This document shows positions 28,591 through 36,388 of a stretch of DNA of 51,175 bases, piece after piece. Position 1 is the stretch's first letter. Every line of letters starts with the position of its first letter. The notes beneath the pieces are model-generated. The model saw only the letters and a program-made list of their open reading frames with translations, had not been told where the DNA came from and made no database searches. Made by a program: the position numbers and the translations under genes. The stretch covers positions 1 through 51,175 of the forward strand of contig JARGFI010000018.1 in assembly GCA_029210745.1 (NCBI GenBank), written 5' to 3'. Origin of the DNA: Desulfuromonadales bacterium. GTDB lineage: Bacteria > Desulfobacterota > Desulfuromonadia > Desulfuromonadales > JAHYIW01.

Positions 28591-30318
28591 ATGAAGGTGG
28601 CGAGATTGCTGAACATAACGCTCTTTAAGACTCTTCGTCAAAGCATTATCAGCAAATTTACCTTTCGCACCGGCGTCGTGCTACTTATCACCATCTCAAT
28701 TTTTGCTTTTTTCAACCTTAAAACACTCAGCAAAATATTTTTAAACGATGCCAAGGATGATATTGAGACGATCAGTGAAATTATTCTGCACACAACTCAT
28801 TTTCAGATGCTGGAAGATAATCGGCAGCGCGTCTATGAGATTATGACTGAAGTCTGTTCCCATGAAAAAATTGAACGGATCCGCCTTATCGGCAACGACG
28901 GACTGATCCATTTTTCCACCACCGAGCAAGAAATTGGAAAATCGATTTATACGATCAACACCTACCATGATGATGACATCGACATCTACAGTGACGAATT
29001 TATTTTCCACAACGACAGCAGAAAAATTTTTAAAAACGACAGTGGCGTAAAAATTCTCAGTGTAACAACAAAAATCGAAAACAAACCGACCTGTTACACA
29101 GCAAGCTGTCATGTCCATCAAGCAGACATCAAGACCCTTGGCTTTCTCGAAATCCAGGGTTCGCTGGCCAAAATCGGCGTACAGGAGAGCGCCTACCGCA
29201 ACAGTATTGCTACCTTTGGTGTCGCCTTGTTGATGCTGGTGATAGTTTGTCTGAGCTGGATGACGCAGAGCATGGTCGTCAGCCCGGTACATAATCTCCT
29301 ATTGCATGCGCGCAAAGTTTCAAACATGGAACTGGACAGTCATATCGACCTGCAGTCGAACGACGAAATTGGTGAGCTTGCTGATGCGTTTAACGATATG
29401 ACAGCGAACTTGAAACAATCCCGCGATGAATACAGCGAACTGACTGAAACACTTGAAGCAAAAGTGCTGGAACGGACCAAGGAAATCGCCAAGGTCAGCG
29501 ATCAACTGGTGCAATCTGAAAAACTTGCCTCGCTGGGGCAACTGGTCGCTGGTATCGCCCATGAAATCAACAATCCACTGACCGGTATCCTGATGTTCGC
29601 CAACATTTTTTCTGCTGATCCGCGACTCGATGCGGCACAGCGCGATGACGCTCTCACCATAGTGCATGAGACAAAACGATGTGCCGATATTGTCAGACGT
29701 CTGCTTGACTTTTCGCGAACGTCAATCCCTGAAAAGCAACCCCGATCCCTGGTGCATATCATGGAACAGACCGTATCACTGGTGAAGCACCATGCTGAAG
29801 TTAACGATATTTTGATCGAGCGCAACTACAGTCCAGATTTACCTGAGATTGACGTTGATCCGAATCAAGTGGAACAGGTCTTTATTAACTTGCTGGTCAA
29901 TTCCTGTCACGCAATGCCCCAGGGCGGACACCTGAAAATTGCCATCTGCACCGATTTAAAACGCGACCGACTCATTACCACGATCGCTGACACCGGACAT
30001 GGGATCCCTGAAGAAAATCTGGGCAGGATTTTCGATCCATTCTTCACGACGAAGAATCAGGAACTGAACGGTGTGGCAGGAACGGGACTCGGCCTTTCCG
30101 TCTCTTACGGCATTATCCAGAACCACGGCGGTCAGGTGGCGGTTGAAAGCGTTATAAATCAGGGGACTGTGTTTACGATTGAGTTGCCAATCCGCACCAT
30201 CGCTCATGCTGATGAACAGTTTTTCCTCGACATCGAGGAGTCATTGGAACAAGTTTTTCCACACAGCAGTGACATGGCAACAATCCAGCCACCCTTTCGA
30301 CAGTTTGAATCTTTATAA
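28591..30318 (+). CDS. Membrane sensor histidine kinase with a CX4CH heme-type periplasmic domain
   Basis: This 575-residue protein has a first membrane helix (about 25-45), a periplasmic sensor to about 205, a second helix (205-230), a HAMP linker (SPVHNLLLHARKVSN...), a coiled coil, and an H-box with the phosphorylated His324 (GIAHEINNPL). The ATP-binding domain shows NLLVNSCHAM (N box), DTGHGIPEE and GTGLGLSV (G boxes). The sensor contains C168-x4-C173-H174, a known variant heme c attachment site. The domain is a paralogue of that in the gene at 36389, which has an additional CxxCH that this one lacks. No good ribosome site precedes ATG 28591; TTG 28606, with AGGTGG before it, is a possible start. 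It is followed directly by its response regulator. Confidence 0.88.
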   Translation: MKVARLLNITLFKTLRQSIISKFTFRTGVVLLITISIFAFFNLKTLSKIFLNDAKDDIETISEIILHTTHFQMLEDNRQRVYEIMTEVCSHEKIERIRLIGNDGLIHFSTTEQEIGKSIYTINTYHDDDIDIYSDEFIFHNDSRKIFKNDSGVKILSVTTKIENKPTCYTASCHVHQADIKTLGFLEIQGSLAKIGVQESAYRNSIATFGVALLMLVIVCLSWMTQSMVVSPVHNLLLHARKVSNMELDSHIDLQSNDEIGELADAFNDMTANLKQSRDEYSELTETLEAKVLERTKEIAKVSDQLVQSEKLASLGQLVAGIAHEINNPLTGILMFANIFSADPRLDAAQRDDALTIVHETKRCADIVRRLLDFSRTSIPEKQPRSLVHIMEQTVSLVKHHAEVNDILIERNYSPDLPEIDVDPNQVEQVFINLLVNSCHAMPQGGHLKIAICTDLKRDRLITTIADTGHGIPEENLGRIFDPFFTTKNQELNGVAGTGLGLSVSYGIIQNHGGQVAVESVINQGTVFTIELPIRTIAHADEQFFLDIEESLEQVFPHSSDMATIQPPFRQFESL

Positions 30319-30329
30319 TGCGAGGCGAT

Positions 30330-31760
30330 ATGAATGGCGAAATTGACACGATTCTGGTTGCCGATGATGATGCGGTCATTCGCAAAGGATTGATACGCAT
30401 TCTTTCTGCACAGGGGTACGAAGTCGAAGCGGTCAGCAACGGTCGAGCCGCTCTCGATCGTTTACAGCAAAAACAGTTCAAGCTCCTGGTCACTGATCTC
30501 AAGATGCCCGGCATGAGCGGTCTTGATGTATTGAAGGCGATCCGCAACTGTCAGCCGGAACTCCCGGTAGTACTGATTACCGGTTACGCTGCGATAGAGA
30601 ATGCTGTGGAGGCCATTAAAAATGGCGCGACGGATTATCTGGCCAAACCATTTACCAACGAGGAATTAATCGACAAGATCAAGAACGCCATTGAAAGCAG
30701 AGCGGTACTGATCGACGATATTTGTCTGCGCCGCGAGATGACCGAAACCGGCGGTTTCGATCGTCTGATCGGCGACAGCCGTGAAATGAAACGGCTTTAT
30801 CAACGTATCCTGCAAGTGGCTCCAACCGACAGCACGGTATTAATCAGCGGTGAAAGTGGTACCGGCAAAGAGCTGGTCGCACGCGCGATTCATAGCCACA
30901 GCCCCAGACGTTCACAGCCTTTTGTCGCGATCGACTGCACGTCACTGGCAGAAAGCCTGCTCGAAAGTGAATTATTTGGCCATGTGAAAGGTTCCTTTAC
31001 CGGAGCAACGCAAACCAAACGAGGCTTGTTTGAAGTCGCCGAAGGGGGCACACTGCTGCTCGACGAGATCGGCAATATCAGCCTGACGACACAAGCTAAA
31101 TTACTGCGCGTGCTGCAAGAACGCGTCATTACCCCCCTCGGGGGAACGGAGTTGGTCGCCATTGACATTCGCCTGGTTGCCGCCACCAATGCCAACCTGC
31201 GGGCGATGGTCAAGCAGGGCACTTTCCGTGAGGATCTGTTTTTTCGGCTTAATATTATCCCCATTGAGCTCCCTGCATTACGTGAACACCGCGCGGACCT
31301 GATGCTGTTGGCAAGCCATTTTCTCAGACGTTTTGCTGAAGAAAACGGAAAAGAAATAAGGGGGTTCAGCCCCGATGTCTGCAAACGGTTGGAACAGTAC
31401 GACTTCCCCGGCAATGTGCGCGAGCTGGAAAACATTATTGAACGGGCCGTGGTCCTGACCCAATCTGACCTTATTCAGTGTCAGGATCTGGAGATCCCGG
31501 AGGACAATGATAATCGCGCCGTCGTGGCAACGGACGTTTCCGGAACTGTTCCGCTGGATGCCCATGAACTGAAGGAACGCAAACAATGGCTGCGTGAACA
31601 AGCGGTTCTGCCATTGGAGCGAGCATTTCTCCTCAATGCCATGGATCGCAACGACTGGAATATCACCAAAGCCGCAGAGGAGGTCGGAATGCTGCGGACG
31701 AATTTTCAGGCGATGCTCAAAAAACAGGGGATCAGCAGCAATGCGCGGGGAGTGAGGTAA
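30330..31760 (+). CDS. NtrC-family sigma-54-dependent response regulator
   Basis: This ~476-residue activator has a receiver domain (acidic ADDDA at the start, phospho-acceptor Asp56 in LLVTDLKMPGMSG, Lys in YLAKPF), an AAA+ ATPase with GESGTGKE (Walker A), the sigma-54 contact loop GSFTGA and LLLDEIGNI (Walker B), and a C-terminal Fis-type helix-turn-helix (NITKAAEEVGMLRTNFQAML). The kinase stop overlaps an earlier ATG at 30318 (TAATG), which adds four residues; I prefer ATG 30330, which has GAGG upstream. It presumably activates a sigma-54 promoter, and one candidate lies at 32157-32172 in the following gap. Confidence 0.92.
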   Translation: MNGEIDTILVADDDAVIRKGLIRILSAQGYEVEAVSNGRAALDRLQQKQFKLLVTDLKMPGMSGLDVLKAIRNCQPELPVVLITGYAAIENAVEAIKNGATDYLAKPFTNEELIDKIKNAIESRAVLIDDICLRREMTETGGFDRLIGDSREMKRLYQRILQVAPTDSTVLISGESGTGKELVARAIHSHSPRRSQPFVAIDCTSLAESLLESELFGHVKGSFTGATQTKRGLFEVAEGGTLLLDEIGNISLTTQAKLLRVLQERVITPLGGTELVAIDIRLVAATNANLRAMVKQGTFREDLFFRLNIIPIELPALREHRADLMLLASHFLRRFAEENGKEIRGFSPDVCKRLEQYDFPGNVRELENIIERAVVLTQSDLIQCQDLEIPEDNDNRAVVATDVSGTVPLDAHELKERKQWLREQAVLPLERAFLLNAMDRNDWNITKAAEEVGMLRTNFQAMLKKQGISSNARGVR

Positions 31761-32246
31761 TCTCTCGCTTTTACTTTTTTTACCGGGGCAGACAGCAGCC
31801 AGCCCCGTACAACGCTATCAATATTGCGCTGTGTTACATCCTATCCGGTGTCGCTACCTGTCCCTCCATCAATCGATAGCAGCCGCACACATCTTTCTCA
31901 CAGACACCCACCTTCCTGCATATATGTAACATATATACATACCGTATATTTTTATTATTTTTTTACATATTTCAAAAACATGTTTATTTTCAACCAGTTA
32001 GAAACACACTTCCACTTAAACCAGGCAACCGGCCACCTCCAGACGCATATTTTATTTATACGCCTGCATCTTTTCTGAATCACGTTTCATTTTATCACTG
32101 TTGAATAAATCCATAAAAAACAGTTAATTACGCTATTTATTAAATTTTTCAAATTTTGGTTCAGATCCTGCACAAGTCCCTACCCAAAGCCGGAGCAAGA
32201 ATCTTCGGCGACGGAATATGTTCAACAACCCGAGAAGGAGGCCGTT
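31761..32246. other. Long AT-rich regulatory gap before the NrfD-complex operon
   Basis: This 486-base gap has no coding frame that I can support, though a short open frame occurs. It contains TGTTACAT (31832-31839) and ATGTAACA (31924-31931), two inverted copies of one half-site 92 bases apart, at positions suitable for enhancer binding. A GGGGC..GCCCC hairpin at about 31785-31806 lies after the regulator gene, and a sigma-54-like promoter lies at the downstream end. Confidence 0.55.
32157..32172 (+). promoter_or_regulatory. Possible sigma-54 promoter of the small-protein/NrfD operon
   Basis: TGGTTCAGATCCTGCA keeps the TGG and TGC blocks of the -24/-12 consensus with the required GG-N10-GC spacing. 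It lies about 75 bases before the first gene, downstream of an NtrC-type activator gene. The C-A part of TGGCAC is not kept, so it is a moderate match. Confidence 0.5.
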
Positions 32247-32471
32247 ATGAAAACACTGAGAATGATGGCAACGATGATGGCTGGATCTGCTTCAGCCGCT
32301 TATGCCGCAGCTGGCACACCAGAAGGAGAAACAGGAATTCTGACTTATTTTTTCATTGGATTTTTTGCATTGATCGTTGTGTCCCAGTTAATTCCGGCGA
32401 TGATTCTTTTTTTCGGTCTGATCAAGGGATTGTTCTCCAAAGAAGCAAAAACAACGGTCAATAAAAGCTAA
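32247..32471 (+). CDS. Small membrane protein with signal peptide, family A copy 1
   Basis: This 74-residue protein of unknown function starts with a signal-like sequence (MKTLRMMATMMAGSASAAYA) and then has one strong membrane helix (about 33-58) ending in LIPAMILFFGLIKGLF, then a basic tail. The second copy is at 32967, with the same ending LMPTIILLVGFIKGLI. GGAGG precedes the ATG. It is the first gene behind the possible sigma-54 promoter, and may be a subunit or assembly factor of the membrane complex encoded downstream. I know no named family for it. Confidence 0.8.
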   Translation: MKTLRMMATMMAGSASAAYAAAGTPEGETGILTYFFIGFFALIVVSQLIPAMILFFGLIKGLFSKEAKTTVNKS

Positions 32472-32524
32472 TCGCAGCACGTCGGGTGAACGCATACCGT
32501 CTGGCCTTGGGTGGGAGAATAACA

Positions 32525-32935
32525 ATGATGCACATGCCAGGATTACTGATCGCAGACGAAGACGTGTTGTCGAGAAAACGTATGGCAGATCTATTCATCA
32601 AAGCGGGTTATCAAGTATCTGTGCCCAACTCAGCGGCGGGAGCTCTTTACGGGATCCTTAAAAAAACCGCCCAGGTTGTCCTGCTTAGCCCCCGCTTTGA
32701 TGAATTATTGGCAACTGAATTAATTCCGATCCTTAAAAAGTGTAACCGCAATCTGACCATCATTCTGGTTGCCAGCGAACTCCCCTTAACATTAATTCGC
32801 AAGGCGCGCAGTGAGGGAATTTTCTATCACGCCCTCAAGCCGATCCGTCCGGGTGATGAGGAAGAGTTACGTCAGGCGGTCAAGTGTGCGTTTGAAAAAG
32901 TGACTCATGATTCTGCAGACGAGTGGCTGCAGTAA
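32525..32935 (+). CDS. Receiver-like protein lacking the phospho-acceptor Asp
   Basis: This 136-residue protein reads like a stand-alone CheY-type receiver: LLIADEDVLSRKRMADLF is the acidic-pocket start, and the conserved Lys is in YHALKPIRP (Lys105). At the usual phospho-acceptor spot, VVLLSPRFDE has Ser55 in place of Asp, so it is probably not phosphorylated there (a pseudo-receiver). ATG 32525 follows GGGAG; a longer frame to 32486 has no such site. It is placed between two paralogous small membrane proteins, so a structural or binding role at the membrane is plausible. This is inference. Confidence 0.75.
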   Translation: MMHMPGLLIADEDVLSRKRMADLFIKAGYQVSVPNSAAGALYGILKKTAQVVLLSPRFDELLATELIPILKKCNRNLTIILVASELPLTLIRKARSEGIFYHALKPIRPGDEEELRQAVKCAFEKVTHDSADEWLQ

Positions 32936-32966
32936 TAACCTGAGTCAACAACTTAACGGAGGCGTT

Positions 32967-33209
32967 ATGAAAAAGTTTAAAAGTTTACTGATGGGACTCT
33001 CGATGTTGGCACTGATCATAGAACCAGCCTTTGCCGTGGACACAACCAAGACTTACTCCAGCGGGATTCTGGTCGGTTCCTTCCTGGCCTTTTGTGCCTT
33101 GATTATTCTGGTACAGCTGATGCCAACAATCATCTTGCTGGTCGGGTTTATCAAGGGACTGATCAAGGGAGAAGGAAAGCAGGCGGCATATAGTAGCAAA
33201 AAAAACTGA
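32967..33209 (+). CDS. Small membrane protein with signal peptide, family A copy 2
   Basis: This 80-residue protein has a signal peptide (KFKSLLMGLSMLALIIEPAFA) and one membrane helix (about 36-62) ending in LMPTIILLVGFIKGLIKG. The helix region matches the 32247 gene product in order and spacing (Q-L-I/M-P-x-x-I-L-L/F..G-x-I-K-G-L), so the two arose by duplication. CGGAGG stands before ATG 32967. Function is unknown. Confidence 0.8.
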   Translation: MKKFKSLLMGLSMLALIIEPAFAVDTTKTYSSGILVGSFLAFCALIILVQLMPTIILLVGFIKGLIKGEGKQAAYSSKKN

Positions 33210-33253
33210 CCTGATCGGGAACCGTTAATCGTAACAATTGATGGGAGGAAAAA

Positions 33254-33424
33254 ATGATTGAACACGTACTTCAATCGATAGGTGAGTGGCAAAGTGTTCA
33301 TACCCTGGTCGATTACTATCAGTATATCAAGGGCGTTGAATACCTGATCTGTGTGGCATTTTTCATCGCTTTCCCGATGTACTATAAGTATTTGAATTCA
33401 AATTCCGTTGACGCCAACAAATAG
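33254..33424 (+). CDS. 56-residue membrane protein
   Basis: This short frame starts at ATG 33254, preceded by GGGAGGAAAAA, and encodes MIEHVLQSIGEW..., then a hydrophobic helix (YLICVAFFIAFPMYY, about 31-45) and a hydrophilic tail ending VDANK. It lies in the run of small membrane proteins, 44 bases after the previous one and 36 bases before the cytochrome gene. Ideal ribosome site and position support a real gene. No family is recognised. Confidence 0.7.
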   Translation: MIEHVLQSIGEWQSVHTLVDYYQYIKGVEYLICVAFFIAFPMYYKYLNSNSVDANK

Positions 33425-33460
33425 TGTTGCTGGGCGATCTTTAGTAAGGGAGTGATAATT

Positions 33461-33988
33461 ATGAACGCTAAGTTATTCGGAGTTACCTTGATCATGGCGG
33501 TGTCGATCCTCGCGACAGGTAGCCTGAGTCTGGCAGGCGACATGCCTGAACAAGTGTCGCTCGATACCATGGTCAAGTATTTCTCCGGCGTCAAATTTGA
33601 TCATGCCATGCATACCGAGTTGGGGGAAGATTGCTCGCGCTGCCATCATCATACCACCGGAACAGGAACAACCGACTCACGTTGCGTAAGCTGCCATGCT
33701 GACAGTGACGGTGTCGCTAACGTTGCATGTCGTGATTGCCATGTCGTCGATCCATTTTCTGCGGAACACCTAAATCAAAAAGCCCTGTCCCGCTACCAGT
33801 TTCATATCGACAAACCCGGCCTGAAAGCGGTGTATCACTGGAACTGCGTCGGTTGCCATGAAACGATGAGTGGTCCAACGGGATGTCAGACGTGTCATAC
33901 CAGAACGCCGGACGGTGACGCCTTTTTTCATGCCGATGCGTCCCCCGTTGACACGAATTGGGTCAAACAGTTGTTTGATTTGAAATGA
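33461..33988 (+). CDS. Periplasmic multiheme c-type cytochrome (five CxxCH)
   Basis: This 175-residue protein has a signal peptide (about 1-26, LATGSLSLAG) and five heme c sites: CSRCH, CVSCH, CRDCH, CVGCH and CQTCH. The spacing with FDHAMHTELG before the first site resembles cytochrome c3/c7 (class III) proteins, in which upstream histidines serve as distal ligands. A five-heme periplasmic cytochrome next to NrfC- and NrfD-like genes recalls NrfB and the cytochrome subunits of Geobacter Cbc complexes. I chose ATG 33461, since GGGAG lies 8 bases before it. Confidence 0.9.
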   Translation: MNAKLFGVTLIMAVSILATGSLSLAGDMPEQVSLDTMVKYFSGVKFDHAMHTELGEDCSRCHHHTTGTGTTDSRCVSCHADSDGVANVACRDCHVVDPFSAEHLNQKALSRYQFHIDKPGLKAVYHWNCVGCHETMSGPTGCQTCHTRTPDGDAFFHADASPVDTNWVKQLFDLK

Positions 33989-34028
33989 CATTCACCGAAG
34001 CATGTTTTTGAGGATAAGGAGAGTCGTT

Positions 34029-34985
34029 ATGAGTGGAATCAGTCGACGAAGATTTCTTGCCGCGAGTGTGGCAGGATGTGCCGCCACAACTTTGGCCGGC
34101 ACCAAAAAAGCCTTGGCAAGCGGATCATTTTCCGGCTACCCGGAGGGCATGGGGGTATTGGTCGATTTGACGCGCTGCGTCGGCTGCCGCAGCTGCGAAG
34201 CCGCCTGCAACAAGGAGCAACAGCTGCCAGCACCGGAGTTACCTTTTGATGACAAATCAGTTTTTGACCAAACTTTCCATGACGGCAAACAGTTGCGGCG
34301 TCCCGATGAAAATGCCTACACGGTTGTAAATCGCTATCAACCTGCCAGCAGCGATCAGCCCGTTTACCGCAAAGTGCAGTGCAATCATTGCAGCGAGCCT
34401 GCCTGCCTCACCTCCTGTTTTGTCAATGCCTATACCAAAACGAAGGAAGGGGCTGTCATCTATAATTCCAAAGTTTGCGTTGGCTGCCGTAACTGTATGA
34501 TTGCCTGCCCGTTTCACATCCCTGGCTACAGTTACTCCAGCGCCTTTGATCCAGTCGTTAAAAAGTGTATTTTCTGCCACGAAACACGGCTGAAGAATGG
34601 CCTGCCACCGGCCTGTGTCGAGATTTGCCCGCAGGAAGCTCTCACCTTCGGCAAGCGCAAGGAACTACTCAAAATCGGTAATAACCGCATTCAGACACAC
34701 CCAGGCCGCTACGTGAATCGAATCTATGGAGAAAAAGAGCTGGGTGGAACCAGTTGGATGTATCTGTCCCCGGTACCCTTTAGCGAAGTCGGTTTCGACC
34801 CAAATCCGGGGAACGATCCAATTATCAACCAGGTGAAGGATTTCCTCGGCACCGTGCCGATGGTTCTCGCCATCTGGCCCGCAATGTTTGCTGGTTTCCA
34901 CCTTCTTGCAAAAAAGCATGACGGCCATGAGGGGCATGACCAAACCGCCGACAAAACACCAGGCGACGAGGGAGATGAACAATGA
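34029..34985 (+). CDS. Tat-exported 4x[4Fe-4S] ferredoxin subunit (NrfC/HybA-like)
   Basis: This 318-residue protein has a twin-arginine signal (SRRRFLAASVAG) and four cysteine clusters: CVGCRSCEAAC, CNHCSEPACLTSC, CVGCRNCMIAC and CIFCHETRL...ACVEIC. The C-terminus has a hydrophobic anchor (about 280-300, VPMVLAIWPAMFAGFHLL) and an H/D/E-rich tail, like HybA of hydrogenase-2. It would carry electrons at the outer face of the inner membrane. The start ATG 34029 has AAGGAG before it. It overlaps the next gene by 4 bases (ATGA). Confidence 0.93.
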   Translation: MSGISRRRFLAASVAGCAATTLAGTKKALASGSFSGYPEGMGVLVDLTRCVGCRSCEAACNKEQQLPAPELPFDDKSVFDQTFHDGKQLRRPDENAYTVVNRYQPASSDQPVYRKVQCNHCSEPACLTSCFVNAYTKTKEGAVIYNSKVCVGCRNCMIACPFHIPGYSYSSAFDPVVKKCIFCHETRLKNGLPPACVEICPQEALTFGKRKELLKIGNNRIQTHPGRYVNRIYGEKELGGTSWMYLSPVPFSEVGFDPNPGNDPIINQVKDFLGTVPMVLAIWPAMFAGFHLLAKKHDGHEGHDQTADKTPGDEGDEQ

Positions 34986-36322
34986 AAAGTCTGATTAAAT
35001 GCGGGGTGAAACTCGTTGATTCACCGACCAACAAAGAGTCTCGCCATAGCTGGAGTCTAAAACAAAAACTCTTTTTCGGGCTGACCCCAGGACAGTATTT
35101 CGGGCAGGCATTACGCAATCCGTTCAATTGGATTCTGGGGATCATCTTCGCGATCGGACTGCCATTGATCGCCTATCGTTACCTGTTCGGACTCGGCGTC
35201 GTCACTCATGCATCAAACGACTATCCCTGGGGCTTGTTTCTGGGCTTTGGTCTTTTTGCAATGGTGCCACTTTCTGCGTCAGGATTCATGCTCGGAACAA
35301 CCGTTGAAATCTTCGGTCGCCACGATTTCGAGCCGATTGAACGCCTGGCCCTGCTTAACGGTCTGCTGGGGTACTTTTTTGCTGTCGTCTACTTGCTGGT
35401 TGATCTTGGTCAGCCGTGGCGATTACCCTACCCGATGGTGGTCTCTTTCGGGCCGGCCGCAGTCCTCTTTCTGGTCGCCTGGCACGTCGCCACCTATCTG
35501 TCGGTACAGGTCGCTGAAGTCTCTGTCGCATTCTTTGAATGGATCGGGTGGCTGGGGGGCAATCGCTTTGTGCGCCGGATTGCCATCGGACTGACCATCG
35601 CCGGCATCATTCTCTCCACCCTTCATCAGGGAGCGTTGGGGGCGCTGTTCAATTACGCACCGGGAAAGGTTCATCCACTCTGGTATTCAGCGTCGTTTCA
35701 ATGGATTCATTTCTTCTGTTCGTCGATTCCGGCGGGGCTCTGCATGGTGATCGCGGTCAGCACAATCGTCAAAAAAACCATGAGCTGGCGCTGTGACAGA
35801 AACTTTCTCGACAATCTCGACCGCTGTACTCTGGGTCTGGCCAAAGGGGCCAGTCTGGCGTTGATCACCTACCTGGCGATCAAATTGATCGGCGTTGCCC
35901 ACGACAATGAGTGGGGGTATCTGGCCACCGGATGGGGCGCCTGGTTTATGGCTGAAATCGGCTTCGGCGTGATTCTGCCAATTATTCTCTTCGCCTACGC
36001 GATTCATCATCGCAAGGTTGGTCTGGCCCGGCTGGGAGCATTTATCACCGTCTTCGGTATTGTCCTGAATCGTTTAAATACCGCACTCATCACTTTCAAC
36101 TGGCAACTCTATCAGGAAATCCCTCACGTATTTGAAGTGCTGATTACGATAACGGTTTTTGCAATCTATATTGTGGTCTATCGCTTCATCCTCTACCGAC
36201 TACCGATTCTTTATGTGTGGAAAGAGCAACCACAAGAAGCCCTTGCCGCAGAAGCAGTCAAGACAAATACGATCACCACAGCTCCCTCCCCGGCGGGTGC
36301 CCTGTATCGCCGGATCGATTAA
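34982..36322 (+). CDS. NrfD/HybB-like integral membrane quinol subunit
   Basis: This 446-residue protein has about nine or ten hydrophobic segments from residue 48 on. The N-terminal PGQYFGQALRNPFNWILG and the YPWGLFLGFGLF block fit the HybB/CbcU-like branch of the NrfD family. NrfD proteins bind quinone and exchange electrons with the attached ferredoxin subunit. No hydrogenase, molybdopterin or nitrite reductase subunit is encoded nearby, so the complex most likely passes electrons between menaquinone and the multiheme cytochrome; the resemblance to Geobacter Cbc complexes is from memory. The ORF overlaps the upstream gene. Confidence 0.92.
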   Translation: MKSLIKCGVKLVDSPTNKESRHSWSLKQKLFFGLTPGQYFGQALRNPFNWILGIIFAIGLPLIAYRYLFGLGVVTHASNDYPWGLFLGFGLFAMVPLSASGFMLGTTVEIFGRHDFEPIERLALLNGLLGYFFAVVYLLVDLGQPWRLPYPMVVSFGPAAVLFLVAWHVATYLSVQVAEVSVAFFEWIGWLGGNRFVRRIAIGLTIAGIILSTLHQGALGALFNYAPGKVHPLWYSASFQWIHFFCSSIPAGLCMVIAVSTIVKKTMSWRCDRNFLDNLDRCTLGLAKGASLALITYLAIKLIGVAHDNEWGYLATGWGAWFMAEIGFGVILPIILFAYAIHHRKVGLARLGAFITVFGIVLNRLNTALITFNWQLYQEIPHVFEVLITITVFAIYIVVYRFILYRLPILYVWKEQPQEALAAEAVKTNTITTAPSPAGALYRRID

Positions 36323-36327
36323 AAAAC

Positions 36328-36364
36328 ATGCCTGCGGGACCGTCCGTTGCGGTCCCGCAGGCAT
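36328..36364 (+). terminator. Perfect 15-bp hairpin after the NrfD gene
   Basis: ATGCCTGCGGGACCG pairs with CGGTCCCGCAGGCAT around a 7-base loop, starting 6 bases after the stop codon. No T run follows, so it may stop, stabilise or process the transcript, not a classic terminator. Confidence 0.6.
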
Positions 36365-36388
36365 ATGAATAGCGCAAGGAGTCACATC

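Noticed and set aside
33461-36322. Cytochrome nitrite reductase (Nrf) operon
   Set aside because: Five-heme cytochrome, NrfC-like and NrfD-like genes are present, but no NrfA with its CxxCK motif or other catalytic subunit is found in the window.
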